Source: Thiobacillus denitrificans DSM 12475 (lineage in GTDB: Bacteria; Pseudomonadota; Gammaproteobacteria; Burkholderiales; Thiobacillaceae). From it: 64,000 nucleotides of DNA. The DNA lies in contig NZ_AQWL01000006.1 of the NCBI RefSeq assembly GCF_000376425.1, positions 149,046-213,045 of the forward strand. The letters are read 5' to 3'. The translations under genes and the position numbers were made by a program. The notes below the pieces were generated by a model. That model did not search any database. It saw only the letters and a program-made list of their open reading frames with translations, and was not told the origin of the DNA. This document shows positions 8,511 to 17,523 of this stretch, one piece after another. Numbering within the stretch: the stretch's first letter is position 1; each line of letters begins with the position of its first letter.

Positions 8511-9535
8511 GCGACACACCCGAAACGTCTTCCGTGCTGCCTGCCGCTGCAGCCCCTGTTGCGCCGCACGCACGCCCCCAGACGCTGCCGCTGGTGGCCC
8601 TGCTGGTCGCGGTGCTGGCCCTGGCGGCAGCGGCCTGGTCGTGGTCCGACGGCCGCGAGCGCATCCGCGATCTGAAGACCGAACTGGGGCGCCGGCTGGC
8701 CGAGTCGGGCAAGGATGCGAGCGAAACCCGCCTGCTGGCGCGCAACGCCGACGACGTGATGCGGCAGATCAACGAAAAGGTCGCGCATATTGAAAGCCAG
8801 ATGACCACGTCGCAGCAGCAGCAGCTCGCGCTCGAAACCCTGTACAAGGACCTGGCGCAGGGTCGCGACCAGTGGACGCTGGCGGAGATCGAGCAGGTAC
8901 TGCTTACCGCCGCGCAGCAGTTGCAGCTGGCGGGCAATGTGAAGGCGGCAATCATCGCGCTGGAGGGCGCCGATACCCGCCTGCAGCGGGTGGGCAAGCC
9001 GCAGTTCACTGCGCTGCGCCGCGCCATCGCCGCCGACCTCGCCAATCTGCGTGCGGTGCCTTCGCTCGATGAGGTGGGTGCGAGCGCACGTATCGAGGCG
9101 CTGGTGGCACGTCATGCCGACTGGCCGCTGGCGAGCGCGCAAGGCTCCGAGACGACGCTTGCGCCGCGCCGGGCCAGCGCGACGAACCTGGGCCAGGAAT
9201 TGTGGACGGAGCTCAAACGGATCGTGCAAATCCGCCGGATGGAAGGCAGCGAGGCAGTGCTGCTGCCGCCCGACCAGGCCTACTTCCTGCGCGAAAATCT
9301 GCGCCTGCGCCTGCTGTCGGCGCGGCTGGCGCTGCTGGCGCAGGATCAGGCAGCATTCCGGGCCGACCTGCGCGCGGTGTCGGAGATGCTGGAGCGCTAT
9401 TTCAACACGCGCGACGCCGGCGTCGCGGCCGCGCTCAAGGAGGTCAAGCGCCTGTCCGGCCTGCAGATTGCCATCAGACTGCCCGGCATCGACGCCAGCC
9501 TGGCGGCACTCGACGCCTACAAAGGGGATCACTGA
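8507..9535 (+). CDS. hemX: HemX-like membrane-anchored protein
   Basis: A 342-residue protein with a short cytoplasmic N-terminus, one transmembrane helix near residues 27-45 and a long helical periplasmic part starting with a coiled coil (heptads around 50-110). This is the HemX family encoded between hemD and hemY in proteobacteria. Earlier annotation as a uroporphyrin-III C-methyltransferase is doubtful, since no methyltransferase motif is present. A role in organising haem synthesis is assumed from context. It overlaps hemD and hemY by four bases or fewer. Confidence 0.9.
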   Translation: MSDTPETSSVLPAAAAPVAPHARPQTLPLVALLVAVLALAAAAWSWSDGRERIRDLKTELGRRLAESGKDASETRLLARNADDVMRQINEKVAHIESQMTTSQQQQLALETLYKDLAQGRDQWTLAEIEQVLLTAAQQLQLAGNVKAAIIALEGADTRLQRVGKPQFTALRRAIAADLANLRAVPSLDEVGASARIEALVARHADWPLASAQGSETTLAPRRASATNLGQELWTELKRIVQIRRMEGSEAVLLPPDQAYFLRENLRLRLLSARLALLAQDQAAFRADLRAVSEMLERYFNTRDAGVAAALKEVKRLSGLQIAIRLPGIDASLAALDAYKGDH

Positions 9536-10707
9536 TGCGCTGGCTGATCTCGTTCCTCTTCGTCGCCGTGCTGGCCGTCGCGCTGGCGATGGCCGGGCGC
9601 TACGACCCCGGCTATGTGGTGCTGGTGTACCCGCCGTGGCGGATGGAAATCTCTTTCATCAGCTTTGTGCTGATCGTGATCGGCCTGGTGGTAGGCGGCA
9701 TCGTGCTGCTGCGGCTGGCCCTGCTGACGCTCAATCTGCCGCGCATCGTGCGCGAACAGCGCGAGCGGCGCGCAGCGAAAAAACGCGACGAAAATTTTGT
9801 CGGTGGCCTCAGGGCGTATACCGAATACCGCTACCAGGACGCCGAGCTGTCGCTGGGGCAATGGCAGGGTGACGACGCCCGGCGGGGGCTGGCACGCGTG
9901 CTGGCCGCCCGCGCTGCCCAGGAAATACGCGCCATTCCGCAGCGCGAGCAGCATCTCCGGGAAGCCTCCGAATACGGCGCCGAACTCGCGGCGCAGCTGT
10001 TTGAGGCCGACGCCTGTCTCGACGCCAAGGACGCGACGGCTGCGCTGGTGGCAATCAACCGGGCCAAGGAGATCGCGCCGCAGCACACCGCGCTGCTGCG
10101 GCTCGAACTCAAGGCGCGCCAGCTGACCGGACAGTGGGACGAGGTCGACCGCCTGCTCGACGCATTGCTGCGCAGCAATGCCATGGAGCCCAGCGTGGCC
10201 ACCCAGAGCCGCCGCATGGCCTATGCTGAAAACCTCAGGCGCCGCGCCGAAGATGACCGTGGCCTGCTGGAATACTGGAAGAAAATCCCGGCCGATTTCA
10301 AGGTTGATGCTTGGGTGGCGCGTGCCGCAGCCCGTGCCTTCATGCAGCGCAACGGCCACGATACCGCGCTCGACGTGCTGGAAGCCGCGCTCAACCGCGA
10401 CTGGCACGAGGAACTGGTGGCGCTGTACGGCGAAGTGCGCGGCAGCAGTCCGACGCGGCAGATCGAGCGGGCCGAGAAATGGCTGCATGCCCGGCCGCGC
10501 GACGCCCAGTTGCTGCTGACGCTGGCGCAGTTGTGCAGTGTGCAGGCGCTGTGGGGCAAGGCGCAGAGTTATCTGGAAGCCAGCCTCGCCATCGCGGCCA
10601 GCGCCGAAGGCCATATCCGCATGGCCGAGCTCAAGACCCAGAGCGATCAGCCGGGCGAAGCCTGCCGGCACTATCAAAAAGCGCTGGCGCTGTGCCGCGT
10701 GCAGTAA
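9535..10707 (+). CDS. hemY: HemY-like TPR membrane protein
   Basis: A 390-residue protein starting at the ATG that shares its A with the hemX stop codon. Two transmembrane helices lie at about residues 3-22 and 37-60. A cytoplasmic TPR-like helical region fills the rest (RRMAYAENLRRRAEDD, then the repeats near the C-terminus). It belongs to the proteobacterial HemY family, encoded last in hem operons, and is not the Bacillus protoporphyrinogen oxidase of the same name. Its exact role in haem synthesis is not settled. Confidence 0.92.
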   Translation: MRWLISFLFVAVLAVALAMAGRYDPGYVVLVYPPWRMEISFISFVLIVIGLVVGGIVLLRLALLTLNLPRIVREQRERRAAKKRDENFVGGLRAYTEYRYQDAELSLGQWQGDDARRGLARVLAARAAQEIRAIPQREQHLREASEYGAELAAQLFEADACLDAKDATAALVAINRAKEIAPQHTALLRLELKARQLTGQWDEVDRLLDALLRSNAMEPSVATQSRRMAYAENLRRRAEDDRGLLEYWKKIPADFKVDAWVARAAARAFMQRNGHDTALDVLEAALNRDWHEELVALYGEVRGSSPTRQIERAEKWLHARPRDAQLLLTLAQLCSVQALWGKAQSYLEASLAIAASAEGHIRMAELKTQSDQPGEACRHYQKALALCRVQ

Positions 10708-10805
10708 ACCGGCGACGCGCCCTGCGCGCGTAGCAGTCTGGGCGGGTCGCGCCGCAGGACCGGGCGTGTTTTCAGGATGTGCTTATGTTCATGAGGAGTA
10801 TTCCC

Positions 10806-11324
10806 ATGCGCCCTGCTTTTTTTGCCGTATTAGGTGCCGTGCTGAGCGCGTTGCTGCTGTCTGCGCCCATCAGCCGGGCGGCAGCACCCGTGACCGAACA
10901 GACCGCCCAGGCCGACGTTTACAAGGTACCCATCGAGCGCGGCGTCAGTTTGACGGATGCGGCCGATTCGATGCGCCTGCGTGCCAATGCGCTGAACCTG
11001 CAGCTGGTGGCGGAGCTTCCGCTGTCCAGGCAGGTGGAAGCGGTCACCGGTCAGCCGCAGCGCACCATCACCATCTTCCAGTTCTGCGATGCCGTCACCG
11101 CCAAGACGCTGATTGACGTGGATCTGGATTTTGCGGTGTATATGCCGTGCCGCATCGCCATGATCGAAGACGCCAAGGGTCAGGGCTGGCTGCTGATGAT
11201 GGACGTCAACGTGGACATGCTGGCGAAGGAAAAGCGCGTGCCGCAGGCACTGAAAGACCGCATCAACGCGGTGCGCAAGGCGCTGCTGGAGATCATGCAG
11301 GCAGGCGCCAAAGGCGAGCTGTAA
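10806..11324 (+). CDS. Exported DUF302 protein with a cysteine pair
   Basis: A 172-residue protein with a signal peptide (about 1-27, ending SRAAA) and one DUF302 domain. I chose the ATG at 10806 because GAGGAG lies seven bases upstream. Two cysteines, Cys94 in FQFCDA and Cys115 in YMPCRI, are 21 residues apart; the same pair at the same spacing occurs in the cytochrome-DUF302 fusion at 34748. That suggests a shared metal or thiol site. It follows hemY after 98 bases and may be read from the hem operon or its own promoter. Function unknown. Confidence 0.85.
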   Translation: MRPAFFAVLGAVLSALLLSAPISRAAAPVTEQTAQADVYKVPIERGVSLTDAADSMRLRANALNLQLVAELPLSRQVEAVTGQPQRTITIFQFCDAVTAKTLIDVDLDFAVYMPCRIAMIEDAKGQGWLLMMDVNVDMLAKEKRVPQALKDRINAVRKALLEIMQAGAKGEL

Positions 11325-11328
11325 GCCG

Positions 11329-11343
11329 GCCGCTTCAGGCGGC
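11329..11343. terminator. Small GC hairpin between convergent genes
   Basis: GCCGC (11329-11333) and GCGGC (11339-11343) flank the loop TTCAG in the gap between two convergent genes. There is no T-run, so terminator activity is only suggested by place. Confidence 0.3.
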
Positions 11344-12372
11344 AGGTGCGGTTTCGGTGTCCGCCGCGTAGGTGAAGGCATCCGCGAAGAACGCGTCCTC
11401 GGGCAGGCTGCGCGTGCGGGTGAAGGCGTCGCGCGCGCTGTCCACCATGACCGGCGCGCCGCAGGCGTAAACCTGGTAGCCGGACAGGTCGGCGAAGTCG
11501 GCCAGCACGGCCTGGTGGACCAGGCCGGTGCGCCCCTGCCATCGATCGCCTGGCGCGGGATTCGACAATACCGGAACGAAGCTGAAATTGGGGCGCTCGG
11601 CCAGCCATTGCTGCGGCAGTTCGGCCATGTATAAATCCTTCAGCGAGCGTACTCCCCAGTACAGCACCAGTTCGCGGTCGGTGTGTTCGGCGAAGGCATG
11701 CTCCAGCATGCCCTTGATCGGCGCGAAGCCGGTACCGCCGGCGATGAAGAGCATCGGTTTGTCGGAATCTTCGCGGATGAAGAAGCTGCCGAACGGCCCT
11801 CTCAGGCGCAGGATGTCGCGTTCCTTCAGCGTGGAGAACACCTGGTCGGAAAACAGGCCACCGGGCACGTGGCGGATGTGCAGCTCCAGCAGCGCATCGT
11901 CGTGCGGCGGATTGGCGAGCGAATAGCTGCGCGTCTTGCCATCCTTCAGCTGGAAATCGATGTATTGCCCGGCCAGGAACTGCAGGCGCTCGTTGGCGGG
12001 CAGCTTGATTTTCACCAGCATGACGTCGTCGGCGCGCTGCTCCAGCTTTTCCACCCGGCACGGCAGCGTCTTCACCATGATGTCCTTGGCGGCGCCGATT
12101 TCCTTCGCTTCGATGGTCATGTCGGAGAGCGGCCTGGCGCGGCAGAACAGTGCGCGCCCCTGCGCCTTCTCCTCGTCTTTCAGCGCACCGGGCTGATGCA
12201 CGCCATAGTCGAACTGCCCCGACAACACCTTGCCCTTGCAGGCGCCGCAGGCACCGTTGCGGCAGCCGTAGGGCAGGGCAAAACCTTCGCGCAAGGCGGC
12301 TTCGAGAATGGTTTCATCGTCGGTGACGGTGAACTGGTGCCCGCTGGGCTGGAGGGTGACCTGATACGGCAT
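11335..12372 (-). CDS. 2Fe-2S ferredoxin-linked NAD(P)H flavin reductase
   Basis: A 345-residue electron-transfer protein. Residues 1-90 are a plant-type ferredoxin with cluster ligands in CRNGACGACKG plus a later Cys (ALFCRA). Next come an FAD domain (RSYSLANPP) and an NAD-binding domain (FIAGGTGFAPIKGM, and CGAPVMVDSARDAF near the end). It resembles the proteins annotated CDP-6-deoxy-delta-3,4-glucoseen reductase, RfbI or AscD, and phenol hydroxylase reductases. No sugar genes or oxygenase genes are near, so the electron acceptor is unknown. It is divergent from the SDR gene at 12467. Confidence 0.9.
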   Translation of the reverse strand: MPYQVTLQPSGHQFTVTDDETILEAALREGFALPYGCRNGACGACKGKVLSGQFDYGVHQPGALKDEEKAQGRALFCRARPLSDMTIEAKEIGAAKDIMVKTLPCRVEKLEQRADDVMLVKIKLPANERLQFLAGQYIDFQLKDGKTRSYSLANPPHDDALLELHIRHVPGGLFSDQVFSTLKERDILRLRGPFGSFFIREDSDKPMLFIAGGTGFAPIKGMLEHAFAEHTDRELVLYWGVRSLKDLYMAELPQQWLAERPNFSFVPVLSNPAPGDRWQGRTGLVHQAVLADFADLSGYQVYACGAPVMVDSARDAFTRTRSLPEDAFFADAFTYAADTETAPAA

Positions 12373-12466
12373 GATGTGGGCTTAAAATACGTAGCGAAGC
12401 AAGCAATTATCGCCCGGGCGAATGGGGTTTACACCCCTGCGGGCATAGGGTTACAGGCAGGCAGCG

Positions 12467-13354
12467 ATGAAAAAAATCTTGATTGCAGGGTTCGGCGACG
12501 TGGCCGAGCGGCTGGCGAAACGCTATGCCGGGCAGGCCGAATTCATCGGGCTGACGCGGCGCGCCGAGCGCGCCGCCGGGTTGCGCGCGCTCGGCGTGAC
12601 GCCTTATATCGGCGATCTCGATGTACCGCGGAGCCTGCGCCGCCTGCCGCGCGTCGACGGCGTATTCCACTTTGCGCCGCCGCCCGGCGAAGGCATCGCC
12701 GATCCGCGCACGGCCCATCTGCTGCACGCGCTGATGCGGCGCGGCAAGCCGGGCGCACTGGTGTACATCAGCACCAGCGGCGTGTATGGCGACTGTGGCG
12801 GCAACTGGGTAGCGGAGACGCGGCCGGTGGCGCCGGTGAACGGCCGCGCGGTGAGGCGGGTCGATGCCGAACGCCAGCTGCGCGCCTGGGGCGAGGCGTT
12901 GCGGGTGCAGGTGAGCATCCTGCGCGCACCGGGGATTTATGCCGCCGACCGCCTGCCGCTGGAACGCATCAGGCGCGGCACCCCTGCGCTGATCGCCAGC
13001 GACGACAGCTATACCAACCATATCCACGCCGACGACCTGGCGCGGCTGGCGTGGGCGACGCTGTTTCGCGGGCGCTCGCAGCGCATCTACCATGCGGTCG
13101 ATGCGCATCCCCTGAAAATGGGCGACTGGTTCGACAGCTGCGCCGACGCATTCGGCCTGCCGCGCCCGCCGCGGGTCGACCGCGCGGAGGCGCAAAAGGT
13201 GTTGTCGGAAGCGCTGCTGTCCTTCCTGCGCGAGTCGCGCCAGCTGTCGAACGCACGTATCACGTGCGAGCTGCGTTTTAAATACCGCTACCCGGCCTCG
13301 GACGATCTGCTGCGCGAAATCAAACAGGCACGCGGGCAGATGAAGCTGTTTTGA
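12467..13354 (+). CDS. NAD(P)-dependent SDR/epimerase-family protein
   Basis: A 295-residue extended SDR-type protein. It has the N-terminal dinucleotide loop ILIAGFGDVAERLA, the YISTSGVYGDCGG stretch that carries the active-site Ser/Tyr region, and ILRAPGIYAADRLPLER as in NAD-dependent epimerases. The catalytic YxxxK is not intact; the expected Tyr-Lys is replaced around VRRVDAERQL, so it may be a reductase of a divergent type or only a nucleotide-binding protein. Homologues in this group are often called SDR family or YeeZ-like. Single gene, divergent from the reductase. Confidence 0.85.
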   Translation: MKKILIAGFGDVAERLAKRYAGQAEFIGLTRRAERAAGLRALGVTPYIGDLDVPRSLRRLPRVDGVFHFAPPPGEGIADPRTAHLLHALMRRGKPGALVYISTSGVYGDCGGNWVAETRPVAPVNGRAVRRVDAERQLRAWGEALRVQVSILRAPGIYAADRLPLERIRRGTPALIASDDSYTNHIHADDLARLAWATLFRGRSQRIYHAVDAHPLKMGDWFDSCADAFGLPRPPRVDRAEAQKVLSEALLSFLRESRQLSNARITCELRFKYRYPASDDLLREIKQARGQMKLF

Positions 13355-13384
13355 TTGGCGCAGTCGACGTGACGCAGTTTTTTA

Positions 13385-13792
13385 CTAACGCAGCAAATCG
13401 TCAGGTTCGCGCTTGAACTCGCCTTCCAGCACATCGTCGTTGGCCGGCCGCAGCGGATCCGCCTTGCGCCGGTTCCAGGTGCCGGGGATCAGCAACAGCA
13501 GCAGCGCGGCGGCATCGCTGATGAAGCCGGGGAAGACAAGCAGGCCGCCGGCGAGGAGAATGCGGCCGCTGGCGAACAGCGTGGCCAGCGGATGCGCGCC
13601 GGACTGCACCGAGAACAGCAGGCGCGCGCCCAAGGCAACGCGCTCGGTGCGAATCAACATGACCCCGGCGATGGCGTCGAGCAGCAGCCACGGCAGCACC
13701 CAGCCGCCGATGGCGTCGGCCATCCAGAAAATGCCGATGGCTTCCAGTACCGGAAACGACAACAGCAGTAGCACAAACCAACCAAAGCGCAT
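13385..13792 (-). CDS. fxsA: FxsA-family inner membrane protein
   Basis: A 135-residue membrane protein with helices at about residues 5-24, 27-47 and 75-100 and a charged C-terminal tail. The FxsA family shows the same length and FxsA-like start (FVLLLLSFPVLEAIGIFWM). In E. coli, overproduction of FxsA relieves exclusion of phage T7 by plasmid F; its normal role is unknown. The ATG at 13792 is only three bases from the divergent cutA start, so its promoter must lie inside cutA. Confidence 0.9.
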   Translation of the reverse strand: MRFGWFVLLLLSFPVLEAIGIFWMADAIGGWVLPWLLLDAIAGVMLIRTERVALGARLLFSVQSGAHPLATLFASGRILLAGGLLVFPGFISDAAALLLLLIPGTWNRRKADPLRPANDDVLEGEFKREPDDLLR

Positions 13793-13795
13793 GAC

Positions 13796-14119
13796 ATGAA
13801 ACCTTTGTTAGTCTTGACCAATGTACCCGATCGGAGCGCTGCCGAAAAACTGGCGCTCGCCCTGATCGAGCGCCGCGCGGCGGCATGCGTGAACGTTTTG
13901 CCGGCATGCCACTCCATCTACCGTTGGCGGGGCACGGTGGAAACAAGGGATGAAATCCCTTTGCTGATCAAAACTACCGTGGCGAATTACCCGCTGATCG
14001 AAACAATCGTTCGCGCGCAACACCCTGACGATGTACCTGAACTGATCGCCGTACCGATAACGCACGGCCTGCCCGCTTATCTTGACTGGGTAGCCACGGA
14101 GACTGAAAGACATGATTAA
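13796..14119 (+). CDS. cutA: CutA divalent-cation tolerance protein
   Basis: A 107-residue CutA1-family protein that forms a PII-like trimer. Family marks are the N-terminal strand VLTNVPD, the AACVNVLP segment, the IYRWRG turn and the PHP-like EIPLLIKT strand. It was first tied to copper tolerance in E. coli, but its true function is not settled. Its start is three bases from the fxsA start on the other strand. Its last codons overlap the dsbD start by eight bases, so cutA and dsbD are coupled, as in many proteobacteria. Confidence 0.95.
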   Translation: MKPLLVLTNVPDRSAAEKLALALIERRAAACVNVLPACHSIYRWRGTVETRDEIPLLIKTTVANYPLIETIVRAQHPDDVPELIAVPITHGLPAYLDWVATETERHD

Positions 14120-16394
14120 GTGGATTCGTTTGCTCAGCGTACTACCCATACTTTGGGGTGCGTTTGCGCATTTTCCAGTGGCCCACGCCGAAGAATTTCT
14201 TGACCCCGAAGTTGCGTTCAAGTTCTCGGCACGTGCACTCGATGCCAACACGCTGGAAGCGCGCTGGCAGATTGCGGACGGCTATTACATGTACCGCGAC
14301 AAGTTCAAGTTCGAGCTTGCCGGCGCCACCCTGGGTGCGCTGCAACTGCCGCCAGGCAAGCTGAAGCAGGACGAATATTTCGGCAAGGTCGAAACCTATC
14401 TCAAGGACGTGCGTATCGCGCTGCCGATCCAGCGTACGCCGGGCGCCACGTCCGTCACGCTGAAAACCACCTCGCAGGGCTGCGCCGATGCCGGACTGTG
14501 CTACACCCCGCAAACGGTCAGCGCGACCATCAAGCTGCCGGCGCCGCTGGCCGCACTCCCTGCGGCCGCCGCTGCCGCGCCGGAACCCGTGGCCACGCCG
14601 ATAGCGACAGCCGCGCTGGGCGGCCTGCGCAGCCTGGCTGGCGACGACGGGATGCCGAACGTGCTGCCGCCGGACGAGGCCTTCCTCGTCGCGGCTGCCA
14701 TGCCGGATACGCAGACGATCAGGTTCGACTACACGCTGACTGCAAACACTTATCTGTATCGCGACAAACTCGCCTTTGCCGTCAAATCGCCGGCCGATGT
14801 GAAAGTGGCGAGCGTCGACACCCCGGCCGGCGACATCGAGAACGACCCGACCTTTGGCCGTACCGAGGTGTATCACCGTGATTTTGCGGCCAGCGTGACA
14901 CTGTCGCGCGCGCTGGCCGCAAATGAAACGCTGGTGCTGGAAGCAACCTGGCAGGGTTGCAATGAAGCGGTGGGCATCTGCTATCCGCCGATCAAGCGCG
15001 AATTTTCCCTAGCGGCCAATGGCGCTGCCACGCCGTTGGCCATGGCCGACACCCCGGTCGAAGCGGCGGGCGACGACACCTCGCGCATCGAGCGCGTGCT
15101 GGAAGACGGCAGCTTCTGGCCGGTGATCGCCACCTTCTTTGGCCTCGGCTTGCTGCTGGCGTTGACGCCCTGCGTGTTCCCGATGATTCCGATCCTGTCG
15201 GGCATCATCGCCGGGCAGAACACCAAAGTGACCAAGACCAGCGGCTTTCTGCTGTCGCTCGCCTACGTACTGGGAATGGCGATCACCTATGCGGTGGCCG
15301 GCGTGGCTGCGGCATTGTCAGGAACCCTTATTTCCAACGCCCTGCAGAACCCGTGGGCGCTCGGCATCGGTGCGCTGATTTTCGTCGGCCTGGCACTGTC
15401 CATGTTCGGCTTTTACGAGCTGCAATTGCCGAGCGCGCTGCAGAGCAAGTTTTCCGAGCGCGCCAACAAGATGAAAGGCGGCAATTTCTTCGGGGTGTTC
15501 GCCATGGGTGCGTTGTCGGCCGTCATTCTTGGCCCCTGCGTCGCGCCGCCGCTGGCCGCCGCACTCGCCTTCATCGCGCAGACCGGCAACACCGTTCTCG
15601 GCGGCGTGGCGCTGTTCGTGCTGGCGCTGGGCATGGGCGTACCGCTGCTGCTGGTGGGCCTGTCGGCCGGAGCGCTGCTACCGCGTGCCGGCGGCTGGAT
15701 GAATGCGGTGAAGTATTTCTTCGGCGTGATGATGCTGGCGATCGCCATCTACCTGATCTCGCCGGTCATTCCGGACTGGGTCGGCATGCTGCTGTGGGCG
15801 CTGCTGCTGATCGCGTGCGCAATCTACCTGCATGCGCTCGATCCGTTGCCGACCCACGCATCCGGCTGGTCGCGGCTGTGGAAGGGGCTGGGTGTGGTGC
15901 TGCTCATCGGTGGCCTGGCGATCCTGCTTGGCATGCTGGCGGGCAGCCGCAACCTGTTGCAGCCCCTCGACGTGTTCAAGGGCGGCGCTGGTGGCGCCGG
16001 CGGCGTGGCGATCGCGGCCGAGCAGAAAGGCCTGGCGTTCGAGAAAGTGAAGGATGTAGCCGATCTCGACGCGCGGCTGGCGGCGGCGAAGACCGATGGA
16101 CGCGCGGTGATGCTCGATTTTTATGCCGACTGGTGCGTGTCGTGCAAGGAGATGGAACGCTTCACCTTCAGCGATCCCAAGGTACAGGCGCGGCTGCAAA
16201 ACGTGGTCCTGCTGAAGGCCGACGTTACCGCCAACAACGAAGCCGACAAGGCGCTGTTGAAGCGCTTCAAGCTGTTCGGCCCGCCCGGGCTGATTTTCTG
16301 GAACAGCGCGGGCGCGCAGTCGGATTACAAGGTAATCGGGTTCGAGAAAGCCGAAAAATTCCTGTCGAGCATCGACTCGGCACTGGGGCGCTGA
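14112..16394 (+). CDS. dsbD: Thiol:disulfide interchange protein DsbD with doubled N-terminal domain
   Basis: A 760-residue membrane protein that carries electrons from cytoplasmic thioredoxin to periplasmic thiol proteins. It has a signal peptide (1-26), two nDsbD-like domains, an eight-helix membrane domain and a C-terminal thioredoxin domain. The first nDsbD has Cys124/Cys130 (QGCADAGLCY), the usual C-x5-C. The second has Cys283/Cys290 (QGCNEAVGICY), C-x6-C. The membrane Cys are 354 (LTPCVFPM) and 476 (LGPCVAPP); the thioredoxin motif is CVSC at 675-678. E. coli DsbD is about 565 residues with one nDsbD, so the extra 150-190 residues are a domain duplication. Coupled to cutA. Confidence 0.95.
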   Translation: MIKWIRLLSVLPILWGAFAHFPVAHAEEFLDPEVAFKFSARALDANTLEARWQIADGYYMYRDKFKFELAGATLGALQLPPGKLKQDEYFGKVETYLKDVRIALPIQRTPGATSVTLKTTSQGCADAGLCYTPQTVSATIKLPAPLAALPAAAAAAPEPVATPIATAALGGLRSLAGDDGMPNVLPPDEAFLVAAAMPDTQTIRFDYTLTANTYLYRDKLAFAVKSPADVKVASVDTPAGDIENDPTFGRTEVYHRDFAASVTLSRALAANETLVLEATWQGCNEAVGICYPPIKREFSLAANGAATPLAMADTPVEAAGDDTSRIERVLEDGSFWPVIATFFGLGLLLALTPCVFPMIPILSGIIAGQNTKVTKTSGFLLSLAYVLGMAITYAVAGVAAALSGTLISNALQNPWALGIGALIFVGLALSMFGFYELQLPSALQSKFSERANKMKGGNFFGVFAMGALSAVILGPCVAPPLAAALAFIAQTGNTVLGGVALFVLALGMGVPLLLVGLSAGALLPRAGGWMNAVKYFFGVMMLAIAIYLISPVIPDWVGMLLWALLLIACAIYLHALDPLPTHASGWSRLWKGLGVVLLIGGLAILLGMLAGSRNLLQPLDVFKGGAGGAGGVAIAAEQKGLAFEKVKDVADLDARLAAAKTDGRAVMLDFYADWCVSCKEMERFTFSDPKVQARLQNVVLLKADVTANNEADKALLKRFKLFGPPGLIFWNSAGAQSDYKVIGFEKAEKFLSSIDSALGR

Positions 16395-16402
16395 CGCCGC
16401 CT

Positions 16403-16420
16403 GGCCGTTTCAGTACGGCC
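16403..16420. terminator. Hairpin between convergent dsbD and dsrS-like gene
   Basis: GGCCGT (16403-16408) and ACGGCC (16415-16420) flank the loop TTCAGT in the 61-base gap between convergent genes. There is no clear T-run, so it is a weak or non-canonical terminator at best. Confidence 0.4.
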
Positions 16421-16455
16421 GGCTTCCCACGCGCTCTCGCGCGCGGCGACGTTCT

Positions 16456-17523
16456 TCAGGGCTGACGCTGCAGTACCGCGATGCTGTCCAGCAGCGGGAT
16501 GACGACGGGCTGGATCTTGCGCCGCATCAGCGAGCCGATTGCGGTGGTCTTGAGGAAGATCGGCCGCACGCTGTCGGCATCCGCCGCGGCCAGCGCATCG
16601 AGCGCTGCGCAGTCCGGCTCCAGTTGCGGTGCGGCTGCGAGCACCGCGGCACGCGCCGCACCGCGCGTGGCCTCGTCGGCCTGGCGTAGCGGTGCGCACC
16701 ACTGCGCCAGCGCGTTCAACGTGTGGTTGACCACTTCCTGGATTTCCGGACGTTCAAGAATGAGCGCGGTGATGGTGAGGAAGGTCTGTCCTTGCCCCGA
16801 CAGCGCCTTTTCCAGCATCGCGCTATAAGGGTTGTCGGCAATTTTCGGTACGCTGGCGTGGTCGACGCGCGCGCCGCGCGGACTCGGCAGCGCATCGGGC
16901 TGCAATTCGAGGAAGGCCACGTAATACGAATTGCGGCTGCTGCCGCGTTTCCAGATCGACAGCCGCTCGGCCTCGGTGAGCACGCCCGAAACCAGCATCA
17001 CTGCCACGGTATCGAGAATGCCGACGTCGTCCTCGTGCAGGAAGGCCAGGTGCTCGATCAGGAATTCCGCCAGCGTGCGGCCCATACCGCCCTGGCATAC
17101 CACGTCGCGCATCAGCATCAGCCGCGCGTTCTCGATGGTCGGCATGCACCACCACGCGTAGCGCGCCAGTTCGTCGGTCAGCGCGGGCGAGTGCACTACC
17201 GCGACCACCGCTTCCTCTTCGGCGATCAAGAGCAGCTGCGCCAGGTGCTGGGCCGACAGCCCGGCCTGCGACTGCCGCGTCCAGCGCGTCAGATGCACCG
17301 GGTAGCCGCCGGGCGATCCCAGCGCATAGCCGGACAGCTGCTCGCGCACCCGCTTCAGGTAGCGGTCGGAACGCTCGTTGGGCTTCAGCGGTACGCTGGC
17401 TTCACCCTGCGGCGTCAGCGCCCACAGCGTCATGGTCGGCTCGTCGATGCGGACGGCCTTGAGTTCGGTATTGAAGAGGACGTTGAGGCGCAGTTCGTCC
17501 TCGGGAGACAGCTCGTCGTTCAT
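16456..17523 (-). CDS. DsrS-like protein (sulfur-oxidation associated), unknown function
   Basis: A 355-residue soluble, mostly helical protein with no signal peptide, cofactor motif or cysteine cluster. Its opening ([13 protein letters not shown], then [15 protein letters not shown] and [14 protein letters not shown]) matches my memory of DsrS, the last product of some dsr sulfur-oxidation operons in purple sulfur bacteria and Thiobacillus. DsrS has no proven biochemical role. Here the gene overlaps the hemL stop by four bases and is thus the last gene of thiD-thiE-hemL-dsrS-like. No other dsr gene is in the window. The name needs a profile search; the coding call is firm. Confidence 0.6.
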   Translation of the reverse strand: MNDELSPEDELRLNVLFNTELKAVRIDEPTMTLWALTPQGEASVPLKPNERSDRYLKRVREQLSGYALGSPGGYPVHLTRWTRQSQAGLSAQHLAQLLLIAEEEAVVAVVHSPALTDELARYAWWCMPTIENARLMLMRDVVCQGGMGRTLAEFLIEHLAFLHEDDVGILDTVAVMLVSGVLTEAERLSIWKRGSSRNSYYVAFLELQPDALPSPRGARVDHASVPKIADNPYSAMLEKALSGQGQTFLTITALILERPEIQEVVNHTLNALAQWCAPLRQADEATRGAARAAVLAAAPQLEPDCAALDALAAADADSVRPIFLKTTAIGSLMRRKIQPVVIPLLDSIAVLQRQP

